From Hyaloperonospora brassicae (Eukaryota > Oomycota > Peronosporomycetes > Peronosporales > Peronosporaceae), in NCBI GenBank assembly GCA_947650285.1, contig CANTFL010001069.1, positions 1 through 64,000 of the forward strand: a DNA stretch of 64,000 nt. Reading direction: 5' to 3'. The notes beneath the pieces were generated by a model. It searched no databases. It was not told where the DNA came from and worked only from the letters and a program-made list of their open reading frames with translations. The translations under genes and the position numbers were made by a program. This document shows, one piece after another, positions 12,151 through 21,185 of the stretch (positions within the stretch are counted from its first letter, which is position 1; each line of letters starts with the position of its first letter).

Positions 12151-13246
12151 ATGAACATGTTGGACGATGTAGACGGCGACAGCTTTCACGGAACCCGTGA
12201 AAGCTACTCCTATTTGAGTGACATCGAATGGAGTGCGATCGAACTAATGAGTTCGACCGTTGGCGAGGAAGCCACATGGGCCATGCTATCCTCAAGGGAT
12301 AGGGACCAGCAACATGCCGTCATTAGAAAGTTCTTGCAACGAGAACTTGATGAGTCGTGAGCGCAGGTGACCTTGTTACAACAACAAGATCACCAGCGGA
12401 CCGAAGCACTGAGACAACAACAGTCTCAGTCCGCAAGAGCGTGAGCGTCGACGGAAGTCTCTAAAACTAGAGGTCTCCAAGTATCGGGGAGTCTAGGAAG
12501 ACTCCCTGTTGAGGTGGTTCGTCGAGCTGGACGATGCCATCGATGATCTTCGCATCAACGATGAGCGAATGCAAGTCTCATTCGCTCAGTCTAACCTGGC
12601 AGGAGAAGCTAGAGCTTGGGCCCTGAACCTCAAGTTGCACGACCCAAATGTGTTTGGGTCGTTGAGGATCTTCAAGACCCTGCTCAGTGAGACGTTCGAG
12701 CCGCCCAGAGCATAGTTCAGGACTCTTTCAGAGCTCCTCGGAATCAAACAGGGCGAGTGTAAGGTTCACGCTTACGATCAGCACGTACGCTACCTTGCAA
12801 GCTGCATGGTAGTGAACCCTGTGAGTGAGTTTGTGTTGATCACAATCTTCATTCAAGAGCTTTCAGACGGTCCCGTTAGGGACCACCTGTATCGCGGAGA
12901 GCTAAAGACGCTCTCAGAGGCAATCTTTGCATCGGAGCAAGAAAATTATAGCGTGAGACAGTCTCACGCTACGTTGACCCCGCATCATCCACAAAGACGA
13001 TTAGCAGTCGGATGTCCAGAATCAATAGACCTCTGTAATGTCGAGGGCGAGAAACCTCGCCCTGCGATTGACAAGCGAATGGTGAGATGCCATCGCTGTC
13101 ATAAACTGGGACACTATGCATATGGATGCAGTATTCCCCGCTCAGAACCCCACGGTGCTGAGCGCAGTGTTAAGTCACCAGCAAGAAGAACTGGAGGGCG
13201 AGGGTCCGTTGCTGTTCCGAAGTCACAACCGCGAGGTGGACCATAA
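12151..13246 (+). pseudogene. retrotransposon gag, interrupted
   Basis: Gag forms the nucleocapsid shell that packages element RNA. An N-terminal segment (12151-12360) ends at a stop. The capsid-like retrotrans_gag domain runs from about 12500, with the motif WFVELDDAI near its start and LLSETFEPPRA before a TAG at 12713-12715. The same frame group resumes through 12806-13246 with VVNPVSEFVLITIFIQ, then a CCHC zinc knuckle (C-x2-C-x4-H-x4-C, nt about 13088-13129) and a basic Arg/Gly-rich tail. Order and motifs are typical of Ty3/Gypsy gag, but the stops and breaks upstream make it a pseudogene. Confidence 0.85.
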
Positions 13247-13402
13247 AAAAAACGGTCGGGATCAGTAGGGGCGGAGCGCCCTACTGATCCAGCAACATCA
13301 AGAGAATTTGCAAATATCCTGAAGAAGGGTGCTCCCGACACACAATTTCTGTGTGTCTCTGCACCTGGTGATGAGGTGTCTTTCATCACCTTGAAGTTAG
13401 AA

Positions 13403-14389
13403 GTGAAAAAAGACTTGTCACTTCGCGCCCTAGTTGACTGTGGGGCGTCGAATAATTTTGCTCGTCGTTAGTCGCTGGAGGCAGGAAGTTTCAACTTCGT
13501 GGAGCGGGAGATCCCTCCAACGAAGATGACGGTGCGCCCAGCGACAGGCGCATCGATCACTGTGAAGAAACGTGTATTCGGAATCCACTACACGTTAAAA
13601 GGCGAACAGTACGATGATGATTTCATCGTTCTTGACCTAGATGACAAGTTCGACGTCATCTTAGGGTTGCCTTGGCTCAGGAGATACGAGCCAAGGGTGA
13701 GTTGTCAGTATCGATCGGTTACTATACCTGCTACTTGTTCCTCAGATAATCCCCTGAAGAATATCTTAGAATGCCCACACTCACGTGGTAGTACTACGAG
13801 CGAGTGCGATGGCCTCACTTGTGGTACGGTCGTTAGCACGACTGTACAAGAACACAATGTAGATAATCACTACGTTGTGGAGATAGCGCACCCAGATCCT
13901 GTGGAAGTGATTTCCCAGGAGGTAATCGATACACTGAATGTCTCGGTTAATGATGGATCAAGCGTAGGCGCTTACACGCTTGATCTGGTTGCACCTCCGA
14001 AGTTAACTTCGGAGATAACTCAACTGCCAACGCTAGAACCGAAACAGTTCTTGCGTGATCTGCGTAGTGGCAAAGTCAAGCAGATCTGCATACTCGTCAC
14101 AGAGGATGAGTATGTGACCGACATTCGGTCGGCCACAGTATTTGCTGAGAACGAACGGGTTCTCAGCAGCTCATCGATGGACGAAAGTGTCCTCGATGAG
14201 AAGACTCGGATTGAGAGATATGAATCTCAATCCTGGAAGTCGCTTCAGGCAAATCCTTCGTATGAGTATTTGATCGAATTCAAGGATGTGTTCCCTGAAT
14301 CCGTGCCTTGCGAGTTGCCTAAGGACAAAGGCACTCGACACGAGATCGAGCTCAAACCGGGATCGAAATACTGTGTCATGAAGCAGTAG
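13403..14389 (+). pseudogene. pol: retropepsin and linker, interrupted
   Basis: The aspartic protease that would cleave Gag-Pol. The active-site segment reads LVDCGASNNF (nt about 13430-13460), with Cys where many retropepsins have Thr or Ser after Asp. A stop (TAG, 13469-13471) follows immediately. The remaining 296-codon frame (13499-14389) contains the C-terminal protease signature FDVILGLPWLRR near its start. It then runs through a poorly conserved linker to the beginning of reverse transcriptase, where a second TAG ends it. Confidence 0.85.
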
Positions 14390-15270
14390 CCACTGCCTCG
14401 TGAACAAGTACTAGCGATCGACAAGTTCTTTGCCGATCGCTTAGCAGCGGGCCATGTGAGGGAATCGACATCCCCTCACAGCTCTCCGACCTTATGTGTG
14501 CAAAAGGCCACAGGAGGGTGGCGGATAGTGCACGCATTCAACAAGTTGAATGCTGCAACGGTACCGGCTCAGACGCCGATACCGAGGAAGGACGTAATCA
14601 TAGATGGCATGTCAAAGAGTATCATCTTTTCGTCCATGGATCTGATGGACGGATTCTATCAGATCCTTATGCGTGAACGGTATGTTCCGTACACAGCAGT
14701 GAGCACCCCCAGCGGTATGCTGTGGGAGTGGCTAGTGATGCCACAGGGGCTGAGTAATGCCCCTGAAACATTCAACAGATGATTTACAAATCTGTTGAGA
14801 CCGGTGCGAGACTTCGCACCGAGTTACTTCGACGATGTGTTCGTCCATAGCCGGGCTATGGACGGAGGGACGGACGTTGAAGTTCACAGAACTCACGTTC
14901 GTCAGGTTCTTCAACTTATGCGCAAGCATAAGTTGTACGCCAACCTCAAGAAGTGTATATTCGCGGCTAGCGAAATACCACTTCTTGGGTGCATCGTGGG
15001 TAAACACGGCGTACGCCCTGATCCCGAAAAGATCAAGGCGATCACCGACTGGCCAGTGCCAGTCGATGTCAAGGGACTTCGTAAGTTCCTTTGTTTAGAG
15101 GCGTACATGCACAAGTACTCGCGCAATTACGCCGAGATGACTGTTCATCTTTCTTGCTTGCTCAAGAAAGATGTGAAGTGGTCATGGAACGCTGAGTGCC
15201 AGCGTTCCTTTGAAAGCATCAAGCGAAGCTTGATGCAATCGCCCATCTTGGCGATTGCAGATCAGGACAG
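14390..15270 (+). pseudogene. pol: reverse transcriptase, interrupted
   Basis: RNA-dependent DNA polymerase of the element. Motifs visible in order are a GGWRIVHAFNKLN substrate-binding segment, SSMDLMDGFYQI (first catalytic Asp), MPQGLSNAPETF, and the active-site SYFDDVFVHS with the two Asp codons at 14831-14836, followed by KKCIFAASEIPLLG. A TGA at 14780-14782 splits the domain between the MPQGL and FDD motifs. The polymerase active site itself is intact, but the chain cannot be made whole from this copy. Confidence 0.9.
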
Positions 15271-15640
15271 ACCATTTCATGTGGTCTGTGACGCCAGCGG
15301 TTTCGCTATCGGCTGTGCGTTGATGCAGTATGACACAGACGGCGCAGAGCGCGTCGTCTGCTATCAATCGCGTCAGCTGCAACCAGATGAACGCAATTAC
15401 CCAGTGCATGACAAGTTACTACTTGCCATGAAGTATGCACTGGCTAAGTTCCGGGTCTATCTCTTGGGAGATCGACCGTTCATCGTCTAAACGGACCATG
15501 CGTCACTACGCACGGCCGTAAACAGTTCACACCTCTCGCAAAGGATGGCGAGGTGTCTGTCCTTCTTTACGGAATTTAACTTCTCCGTGTAGTACAAGAC
15601 AGGACGAATTAATGTCGTCGCTGATGCGTTGTCACGTCGG
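15271..15640 (+). pseudogene. pol: RNase H, catalytic Glu lost
   Basis: Removes the RNA strand during reverse transcription. The first Asp motif is VVCDASGFAIG and the later TDHASL motif follows the stop TAA at 15488-15490. Between them the segment YPVHDKLLLAM has Leu (TTA, 15416-15418) at the place where Gypsy RNase H domains normally carry the catalytic Glu. The domain should be inactive even without the stop. Confidence 0.8.
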
Positions 15641-17260
15641 CCCGATTTTGAGCCGGACGTAAAATTTAACAGTGAGACATTGCCCACTGTTGCGACACTT
15701 TTCATCAGTGTGCCGTCGTCACCTTTACTTGACGACGTGCAGAAAGCATGCGCAGGAGACACGGATCTCCTCCGTTTGATGGGTCATCTTGCGAACCCAT
15801 CCCGGAAATCCTTGTCGAATTTGCCGGCTCTGTACCAATCCTCTTTGGATCGGTACACGACTTGCAATGGCCTGCTGTACTATACAGCAGTTGCCGACGA
15901 CACGCCTCGTGTCGTCGTACCCGATCATGATGATTTGCGATTACGCATCATGTTCGAATGTCACGATGCGCCGTCTGGCGGGCATCGTGGCCGAAAAAAA
16001 GACTTACCTCACGGTCAGTCATTACTTTTACTGACCCCGCCAGTATCAGTTTGTCCGCAAGTACATTCGTTATTGCGAGGTCTGTCAACGGATGAAGCCT
16101 AGTACTTCATCCCGTGCACCGTTACAACCTCTGCCGGTCCCGGCAGAGTGTTGGGAGTCCGTGTCGATGAACTTTGTCTTGGGAAAACCCGAAGACACTA
16201 ACAAGAAAAATGGTATTCTTGTGTTTGTGGATCGTTTCAGCAAGATATTACATCTTGCTGCGGTCCCAGAATCGATCAACGCCCACGGCTGTGCGCGTGC
16301 CTTCATCGAAACTGTGTGTTGACTCCACGGTTTACCCCGTGAACTCGTATCCAACCGTGACCCTCGGTTCACGGCGGCGTTTTAGCAATCCGTTTTCCGC
16401 ACATTGGGAACACGGTTGAAGATGTCAACCTCTGATCATCCCAAAACGGATGGTCAGACTGAACTAGCGAACCGTGTCCTCGAATATATTCTTCTGGATA
16501 CGTCCACTCCTTTTCACATTGGAGTGAGTTCTTGCCGATGGTTGAGTTTGCCATCAACAATTCCGTGCATGCGTCCACAACGCATAAACCGTTGTACGTG
16601 AATGGCTTACGCCACCCACGTATTCCCTCCCTCATACTGAGTGACTCTGAGTCAAGGGGGGAGGGACTCGCTCGAGCAAAAACCGTTTTGGCTCTTGCTC
16701 ATCACGTATCACCGCTCACGCCGATATGTTTGATGCCGATGTCGACAACGTCGACATCGAGGAAATCGAGCTTAGCAGTAGCGATGACGCTGCTGCTACA
16801 TCAGACAACGATGACGATGCTGGGATATTCGGCATCGTTCAATGATTATTCCAGCGAGGAAGAAGACAACCTCGTTGAAGAAGAGAAAGATCTCTTAGCA
16901 GTGCGCACGAAGCGCACTGGAAGTCAAAACAAAGAGTCAGCAGAGAACTTCCTGCTGACTCGAGAGGCGGTAGTTCGTTTTGTTCAGGACTTCATCGCAA
17001 ATGCAGTGGACCGTCAGAAACGGAACGCAGACAAGAATGGAAGAGCAAATGTTCTTTCTTTCAAGGTTAACGACCTAGTACTACTGTCTACGGTAAACTT
17101 ACCTGGACATGCAGTCACTAGTGTCGGTAGTAGTAAACTACTGCCGAAGTACATTAGGCCATATCGTGTGTTGCACCGCAAGGGCAATGCATACACGATC
17201 GAATTGCCACGTAAGATGCGCACACATCCTACGTTTTACGTGGGGCGACTCAGGCCGTAA
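15641..17260 (+). pseudogene. pol: integrase with GPY/F module, broken
   Basis: Inserts the DNA copy into the genome. The zinc-binding His pair is in CHDAPSGGH (about 15960) and the Cys pair in CEVCQRMK (about 16075-16100). Between them a frameshift lies at a run of seven A (15994-16000). In the catalytic core the first Asp position reads Asn (SVSMNFV, codon 16170-16172), while the second Asp (SNRDPRFT) and the Glu (DGQTELANR) are present. Further stops occur at 16320-16322 and around 16385. The C-terminal GPY/F-like part, IRPYRVLHRKGNAYTIEL, ends at TAA 17258-17260. Confidence 0.85.
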
Positions 17261-17639
17261 TGTCAGTACGAGCCTTCTTCTTCCGATACAGATAGCCCCC
17301 ACGTTCAAGAACATCCATTAAGTTCTTGCGTTCGCGCTCCAGACGGTCCTTCTGGTCGCGTAAATAAGAGACCTCAGAACGCAACTGAGCGATCTCTCCG
17401 CGAGCTGTCGCCAGCTCGCCAAAGAAGGAGCGGACGTCGCGCTCGACCTGCGGCTGTGCGACCGCATACTCAGCGCGGTCCTTCGCACGGTTCGCCTCGT
17501 GCTCTTTGAGGTACTTCCGCAAAGAGTCAGTCAGTGCGTAAAGTCTGTCCCTCTAGTGCTCTAGATCATCGCGCAATCGTTGAATTGCGCGATCCATCTC
17601 GTGAGGATCGAGATGGTGAGCAGAACGATCTTGAGGAGG

Positions 17640-17878
17640 TCTTTCCTCCTCCGCCACATCCTTTGGTGGACTCACACGGTGGTCAACGCTTTTTAGTGGA
17701 GCGTATCTCGAACCACCGTGACGATTCAGGATCAAGGACGAGCTACCTCGTCCAGTGGAAGGGGTATCCACCCTCTTGGAACAGCTGGGAGCCCCGCTCT
17801 CAGCAGTTGATGGATGTTGAAGATCTCGTCCGCCAGTATGACGAGACCCATCCGATGAGTCCTGTGGCCCATCGGTAA
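17640..17878 (+). pseudogene. pol C-terminal chromodomain
   Basis: The segment from FLVERI to QYDETHP (about 17690-17854) has the chromodomain pattern, including SYLVQWKGYP, NSWEP and an acidic end. In chromoviruses this domain tethers integrase to histone marks and directs insertion into heterochromatin. It lies in a frame that continues from the tether region after the stop at 17260. The chromodomain itself has no stop. Confidence 0.85.
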
Positions 17879-17997
17879 ACACACGCTTTTGGAGTTTGTA
17901 GACGGATTGGAAGTTTGTAATCGCGTCCCGCATCTCAGCCTAGATGTGTGCCCTTCCCCAGGGCGAGCTTAGGGTATACACGTCCCTATATGCACGC

Positions 17998-18021
17998 TGC
18001 GAGTTGTCAACACAACTCGCA
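17998..18021. other. perfect hairpin at antisense ORF stop
   Basis: Arms of 10 bp (tgcgagttgt and acaactcgca) flank a caac loop. The stop codon of the antisense ORF lies at the left arm-loop junction. It may be only one of the many hairpins of this element, or a transcript end signal. Confidence 0.6.
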
Positions 18022-18855
18022 CAAGGATCTCCCCAAGTGAGGCAAAGGAATGTCTGCCTCACTCGACAAACGATGCAACTGGTACCTAGCACCGGTTGGC
18101 GTTCGCTTTTCAAACTTGATGCGTACCGCTTTAAGTTTTTGGAGCCATCCTTCTCGTCCAAAGTTCTTGACATTTTGGACGAAGGCGTTCCACGCTGCCA
18201 AAAGCAATTTCTTGTCACGCTTTTGGTTATTATTATACCATCGATGCCTAAGGAAGGCATCGAGAGAGAAGTCTTCTTCAGCCCGGAAGTTACTCGCGCT
18301 GGAACTTAAGCCATGAAGCTCAGTTGCATCGAATAATGGAATTCGATGGTGTTGGCTTGTCTCGTGAGACAAGCTATTGATGAGCTGCTCGGGCAAGCGC
18401 CACGGCTTCAGCTCATCACGCTTCAATGTGGTACCTGTTTCGGTACCACGGCTTTCAGAATGACGACGGCTCTCGCCATCGTCATCACGCTCGTGCGGGG
18501 AAGCACGAGTTGATGCTGGTGAGGCATAGTATTCCTCATCATAGAGTTCATCATCACTGCCGAACAGACTGTGTTGTATTTCACGAGTCCGCTCGTTCGA
18601 CAGTGCACTTGACGAACGATGAAGCACCGCCGGTGATCGGGATGCCTCTGGAACTTTGCGCGAGTCAGGCACGTCTGACTCGCCAGAATTGATGACCTCA
18701 TTGACAAGGTCATCATGCGCACGTGGTGCGATGCCGCGTGCGTCTGCACCACCTTCTGCTGCAGACGGAGAACAAGCAGCAGACGACGAAGCGTCTGCCG
18801 CAGAGGCTGGCACAGCAGCAGGCTGTGTGGTCTTCGAATCACCTCGCACAGACAT
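18007..18855 (-). CDS. antisense ORF inside the element, unknown function
   Basis: An uninterrupted minus-strand frame of 282 codons starts at ATG 18855 (MSVRGDSKTTQ) and stops at TGA 18009-18007. It lies between the chromodomain and the purine tract. The N-terminal half is rich in Ala, Ser, Asp and Glu and looks disordered (for example FGSDDELYDEEYY). The C-terminal half is more ordered, with RHRWYNNNQKRDKKLLLAAWN and a helical basic stretch. I recognise no family. Every other long frame in this element is broken, so an intact one on the opposite strand is notable. It could be a gene carried by the element, a captured host gene, or chance. A perfect 10-bp hairpin sits on its stop codon (17998-18021). 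Confidence 0.5.
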   Translation of the reverse strand: MSVRGDSKTTQPAAVPASAADASSSAACSPSAAEGGADARGIAPRAHDDLVNEVINSGESDVPDSRKVPEASRSPAVLHRSSSALSNERTREIQHSLFGSDDELYDEEYYASPASTRASPHERDDDGESRRHSESRGTETGTTLKRDELKPWRLPEQLINSLSHETSQHHRIPLFDATELHGLSSSASNFRAEEDFSLDAFLRHRWYNNNQKRDKKLLLAAWNAFVQNVKNFGREGWLQKLKAVRIKFEKRTPTGARYQLHRLSSEADIPLPHLGRSLCELC

Positions 18856-18974
18856 ATTAACTATGTGAGGCAAGGTCAGGAGTGAATGGGTCTGACCAAA
18901 CAAGTGCTATCTGTTCCACTGGTGTCCAACGGGTGGCCACCAAGTTTTCAATAGTCACATGGTGACTGTCAGAT

Positions 18975-18984
18975 AAGGGAGGGG
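18975..18984 (+). other. polypurine tract
   Basis: AAGGGAGGGG lies three bases before the 3' LTR, where the primer for plus-strand DNA synthesis is expected. Confidence 0.7.
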
Positions 18985-18987
18985 TGA

Positions 18988-19427
18988 TGTAACGGGGTAG
19001 CCCGTTACATGAGATTGTCATTTAAAACAATCTGACAATAAAAAATATTACGTCGGATATTCTTTTAATAATATCACAAGACATGGTGATATTGTTGGGA
19101 TGACCGAAGGGTCTACTCATTGATTGATAACGTGATGATATCAACCCACCAATCGCTTCTAGACGCGCGCAATGGGTGGTGAGTAGACGTCATGATACAT
19201 TAGTTACATTAGTATAATTAAGTCAGGACAAACAGAGATTCAAGGAGTTATAGGACTTAATTATATTAATACAGTTTTACTTTTACCAAGAGACTAGTCT
19301 GACTACTTAGTCTCCTTTCCTTCCTCTGTGTAGTTCTACACCTAGCTGGGCACTGACTATCACTACAGTCAGTGATAGTAAACTCCGTACTGGTTGACCA
19401 GTACGGAGTTGTCGGTGCCCCGTTACA
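18988..19427 (+). repeat. 3' LTR
   Basis: 440 bp, from TGTAACGGGG to CCCCGTTACA, a perfect 10-bp terminal inverted repeat. The first 22 bases are themselves a hairpin: tgtaacggg, loop gtag, cccgttaca. The right copy of the target duplication (TCGAT) follows at 19428-19432. Confidence 0.95.
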
Positions 19428-20980
19428 TCGATGATACGTCGGCGGCAATGTGTATCAATCCCTACGAGTACTCCGACAACTTCGCTTTAATTAAAGTTGT
19501 CGGGACATATTTGATGTCGTTAAGACCTTATTGCGATCAAAAGAGTCGTATGGGCTAGTAATTTATACACGAAGTTTGAGGCTCCAATATGTTATGGAAG
19601 GTTATCAAATTGAATCTGCTATACGGCTTTCGACTAATGCAATCTGCCGAGCTGTCTCGGGATCTGAGATTTATGAAAGGTTCCTGGAAGCAGGGTCTAT
19701 GCCAACTACTAAGCTTGTCTCAACGCTATGAGCTTGCGGCTGGCACTGGTCGTAAGAAGAGAATACGGTCCAAGCTTAAGCTGCTCTGACGGCGGCTATC
19801 ATTATTTTCTAGGTCACGCTTATCGTGGCGGTGTAATCATATAAAATAGCCGTCAAAGATCTGTTCAAGTGCACCGATGTGACATACTTACTTATTTGCA
19901 TGCTAAGAACTTACCGCAAGACTAGCCTGGTATGTCCCTATCATGCAAGCAATATCGTTTGCTCAATAACGTGCGTGCGTGCATGCAATGTCAAACAGCG
20001 AAATGTTTCCCCTTTAACCCCTTCCCACTTGGGTTTTAATCCAGACAAATCTCCGACCGATACCCCCATGCTCGCAGCTTAAGTACAGTTGATCGGATAT
20101 GAGTATTCTAGTGTTTGCTTATCAATTAAGAAAGCATATATTTTTGCTGCTGACATTTAGCCGATATTTGCAGAGGGTCACGAATGTGACTTTATCGACG
20201 GGGTCCTCGGACTTCATCGAATATCCTAGTTCTGCGTCTGACAGGGGCCATTTCTACGGTGATCTATTAAGTTTCGTATCACCTATACCCAATTTGCAAT
20301 GATGATGTCCGTAATCAAGAATCTGGAAAATATGATCAGACGAAATGTGTCTATATATTGTGTATAGAGGAATGATTACTTGTCACGTTCACTTGCTAAG
20401 AATCTATGTTGCGCTCTCATCGGTTGCAAATTTCGCCATTATTAGGTAGGTACATTCTTTTACAATATGCACGCCATCTTACGTAGCATTCTGCCGCAAT
20501 TGGTACATCCACCCGTGATTGAGATGAATCTATAGCTTGAGGGGGACTTATTCAAGCTACTTTTGATATATTGCTACTAATCACGCGTCTGCGACAAGGT
20601 TCAAGCATTCGGTATCGGTTTTGTTGTCATTAGCATCGAGGAAGAGAGGAAGAAAAACGCAAGAGCGATGAATTTTTAACTGAGAATATACCTGATTAAC
20701 GAATGAATCGATGAAGCTCATACAGATGGTGATGCTATGCATCAGCATTGTGCAAGATAATGGTTGATGAGAACAATGACGCTCAAGATGGAAAGCAACA
20801 GATGTCTCTGCTTTTTTCAAAATGTACACTGCATCGAACATCGAACGTCATCAAATCCATTCGAATGATATTTTGCTAGCTCGAAAATTAGTGGTACAAT
20901 TCGTGCAGGAATACGTCAAAGCTGTGGTAGATTAGATATTTAGATAGATAGAATTTGAGCGCTTATATGAGTAAAGGGTA
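19428..20980. other. spacer, nothing recognised
   Basis: Short open frames only, none above 86 codons. I see no conserved domain and no LTR. Confidence 0.35.
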
Positions 20981-20994
20981 GTGTGTTAGGGTGA

Positions 20995-21185
20995 TGTCAA
21001 GTGACTACGGTCTTTGTTGCAAGTATACGTCACTCTAAATGCGGTCACAAACCTGGCCAATGGGTAGCACTTGCTCCACTTTGTCGGCGTAATTAATGCG
21101 ATCCGCCACTTAGGCTACGCATACACCACCGAGTTGTCGCGCAAGGTGCGTACACATCCTCTGTACACGTGGTTCTTCTTTTTGT
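20995..21185 (+). mobile_element. fragment of Gypsy integrase C-terminus
   Basis: The sequence around 21110-21180 (gtacacatcctctgtacacgtgg preceded by gcgcaaggtg) parallels 17190-17250 of the element, the end of the GPY/F module. 21000-21105 follows 17085-17190 with many changes. No frame remains and no LTR is attached. Confidence 0.5.

Larger units (their letters stand above)
11661..19427 (+). mobile_element. Ty3/Gypsy chromovirus, complete ends, broken ORFs
   Basis: This is a full-length LTR retrotransposon of 7767 bp. The LTRs (11661-12100 and 18988-19427) are each 440 bp and differ at 7 positions by my reading. A perfect 5-bp target duplication, TCGAT, flanks the element (11656-11660 and 19428-19432). 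The interior follows the Ty3/Gypsy order: gag with a zinc knuckle, protease, reverse transcriptase, RNase H, integrase and a C-terminal chromodomain, which defines a chromovirus. An antisense ORF and a purine tract precede the 3' LTR. Gag and pol carry many in-frame stops and at least one frameshift, and two catalytic residues are changed, so this copy is non-autonomous. The nearly identical LTRs mean it inserted fairly recently, so many defects may predate insertion and it would have been mobilised by proteins from another copy. Confidence 0.95.

Noticed and set aside
17250..17933. Minus-strand coiled-coil-like frames (17522-17250 and 17933-17553, same frame)
   Set aside because: They lie opposite the integrase tether and chromodomain, whose sense reading has clear domain motifs. 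One stop separates them. The heptad-like pattern is probably a reverse-complement shadow.
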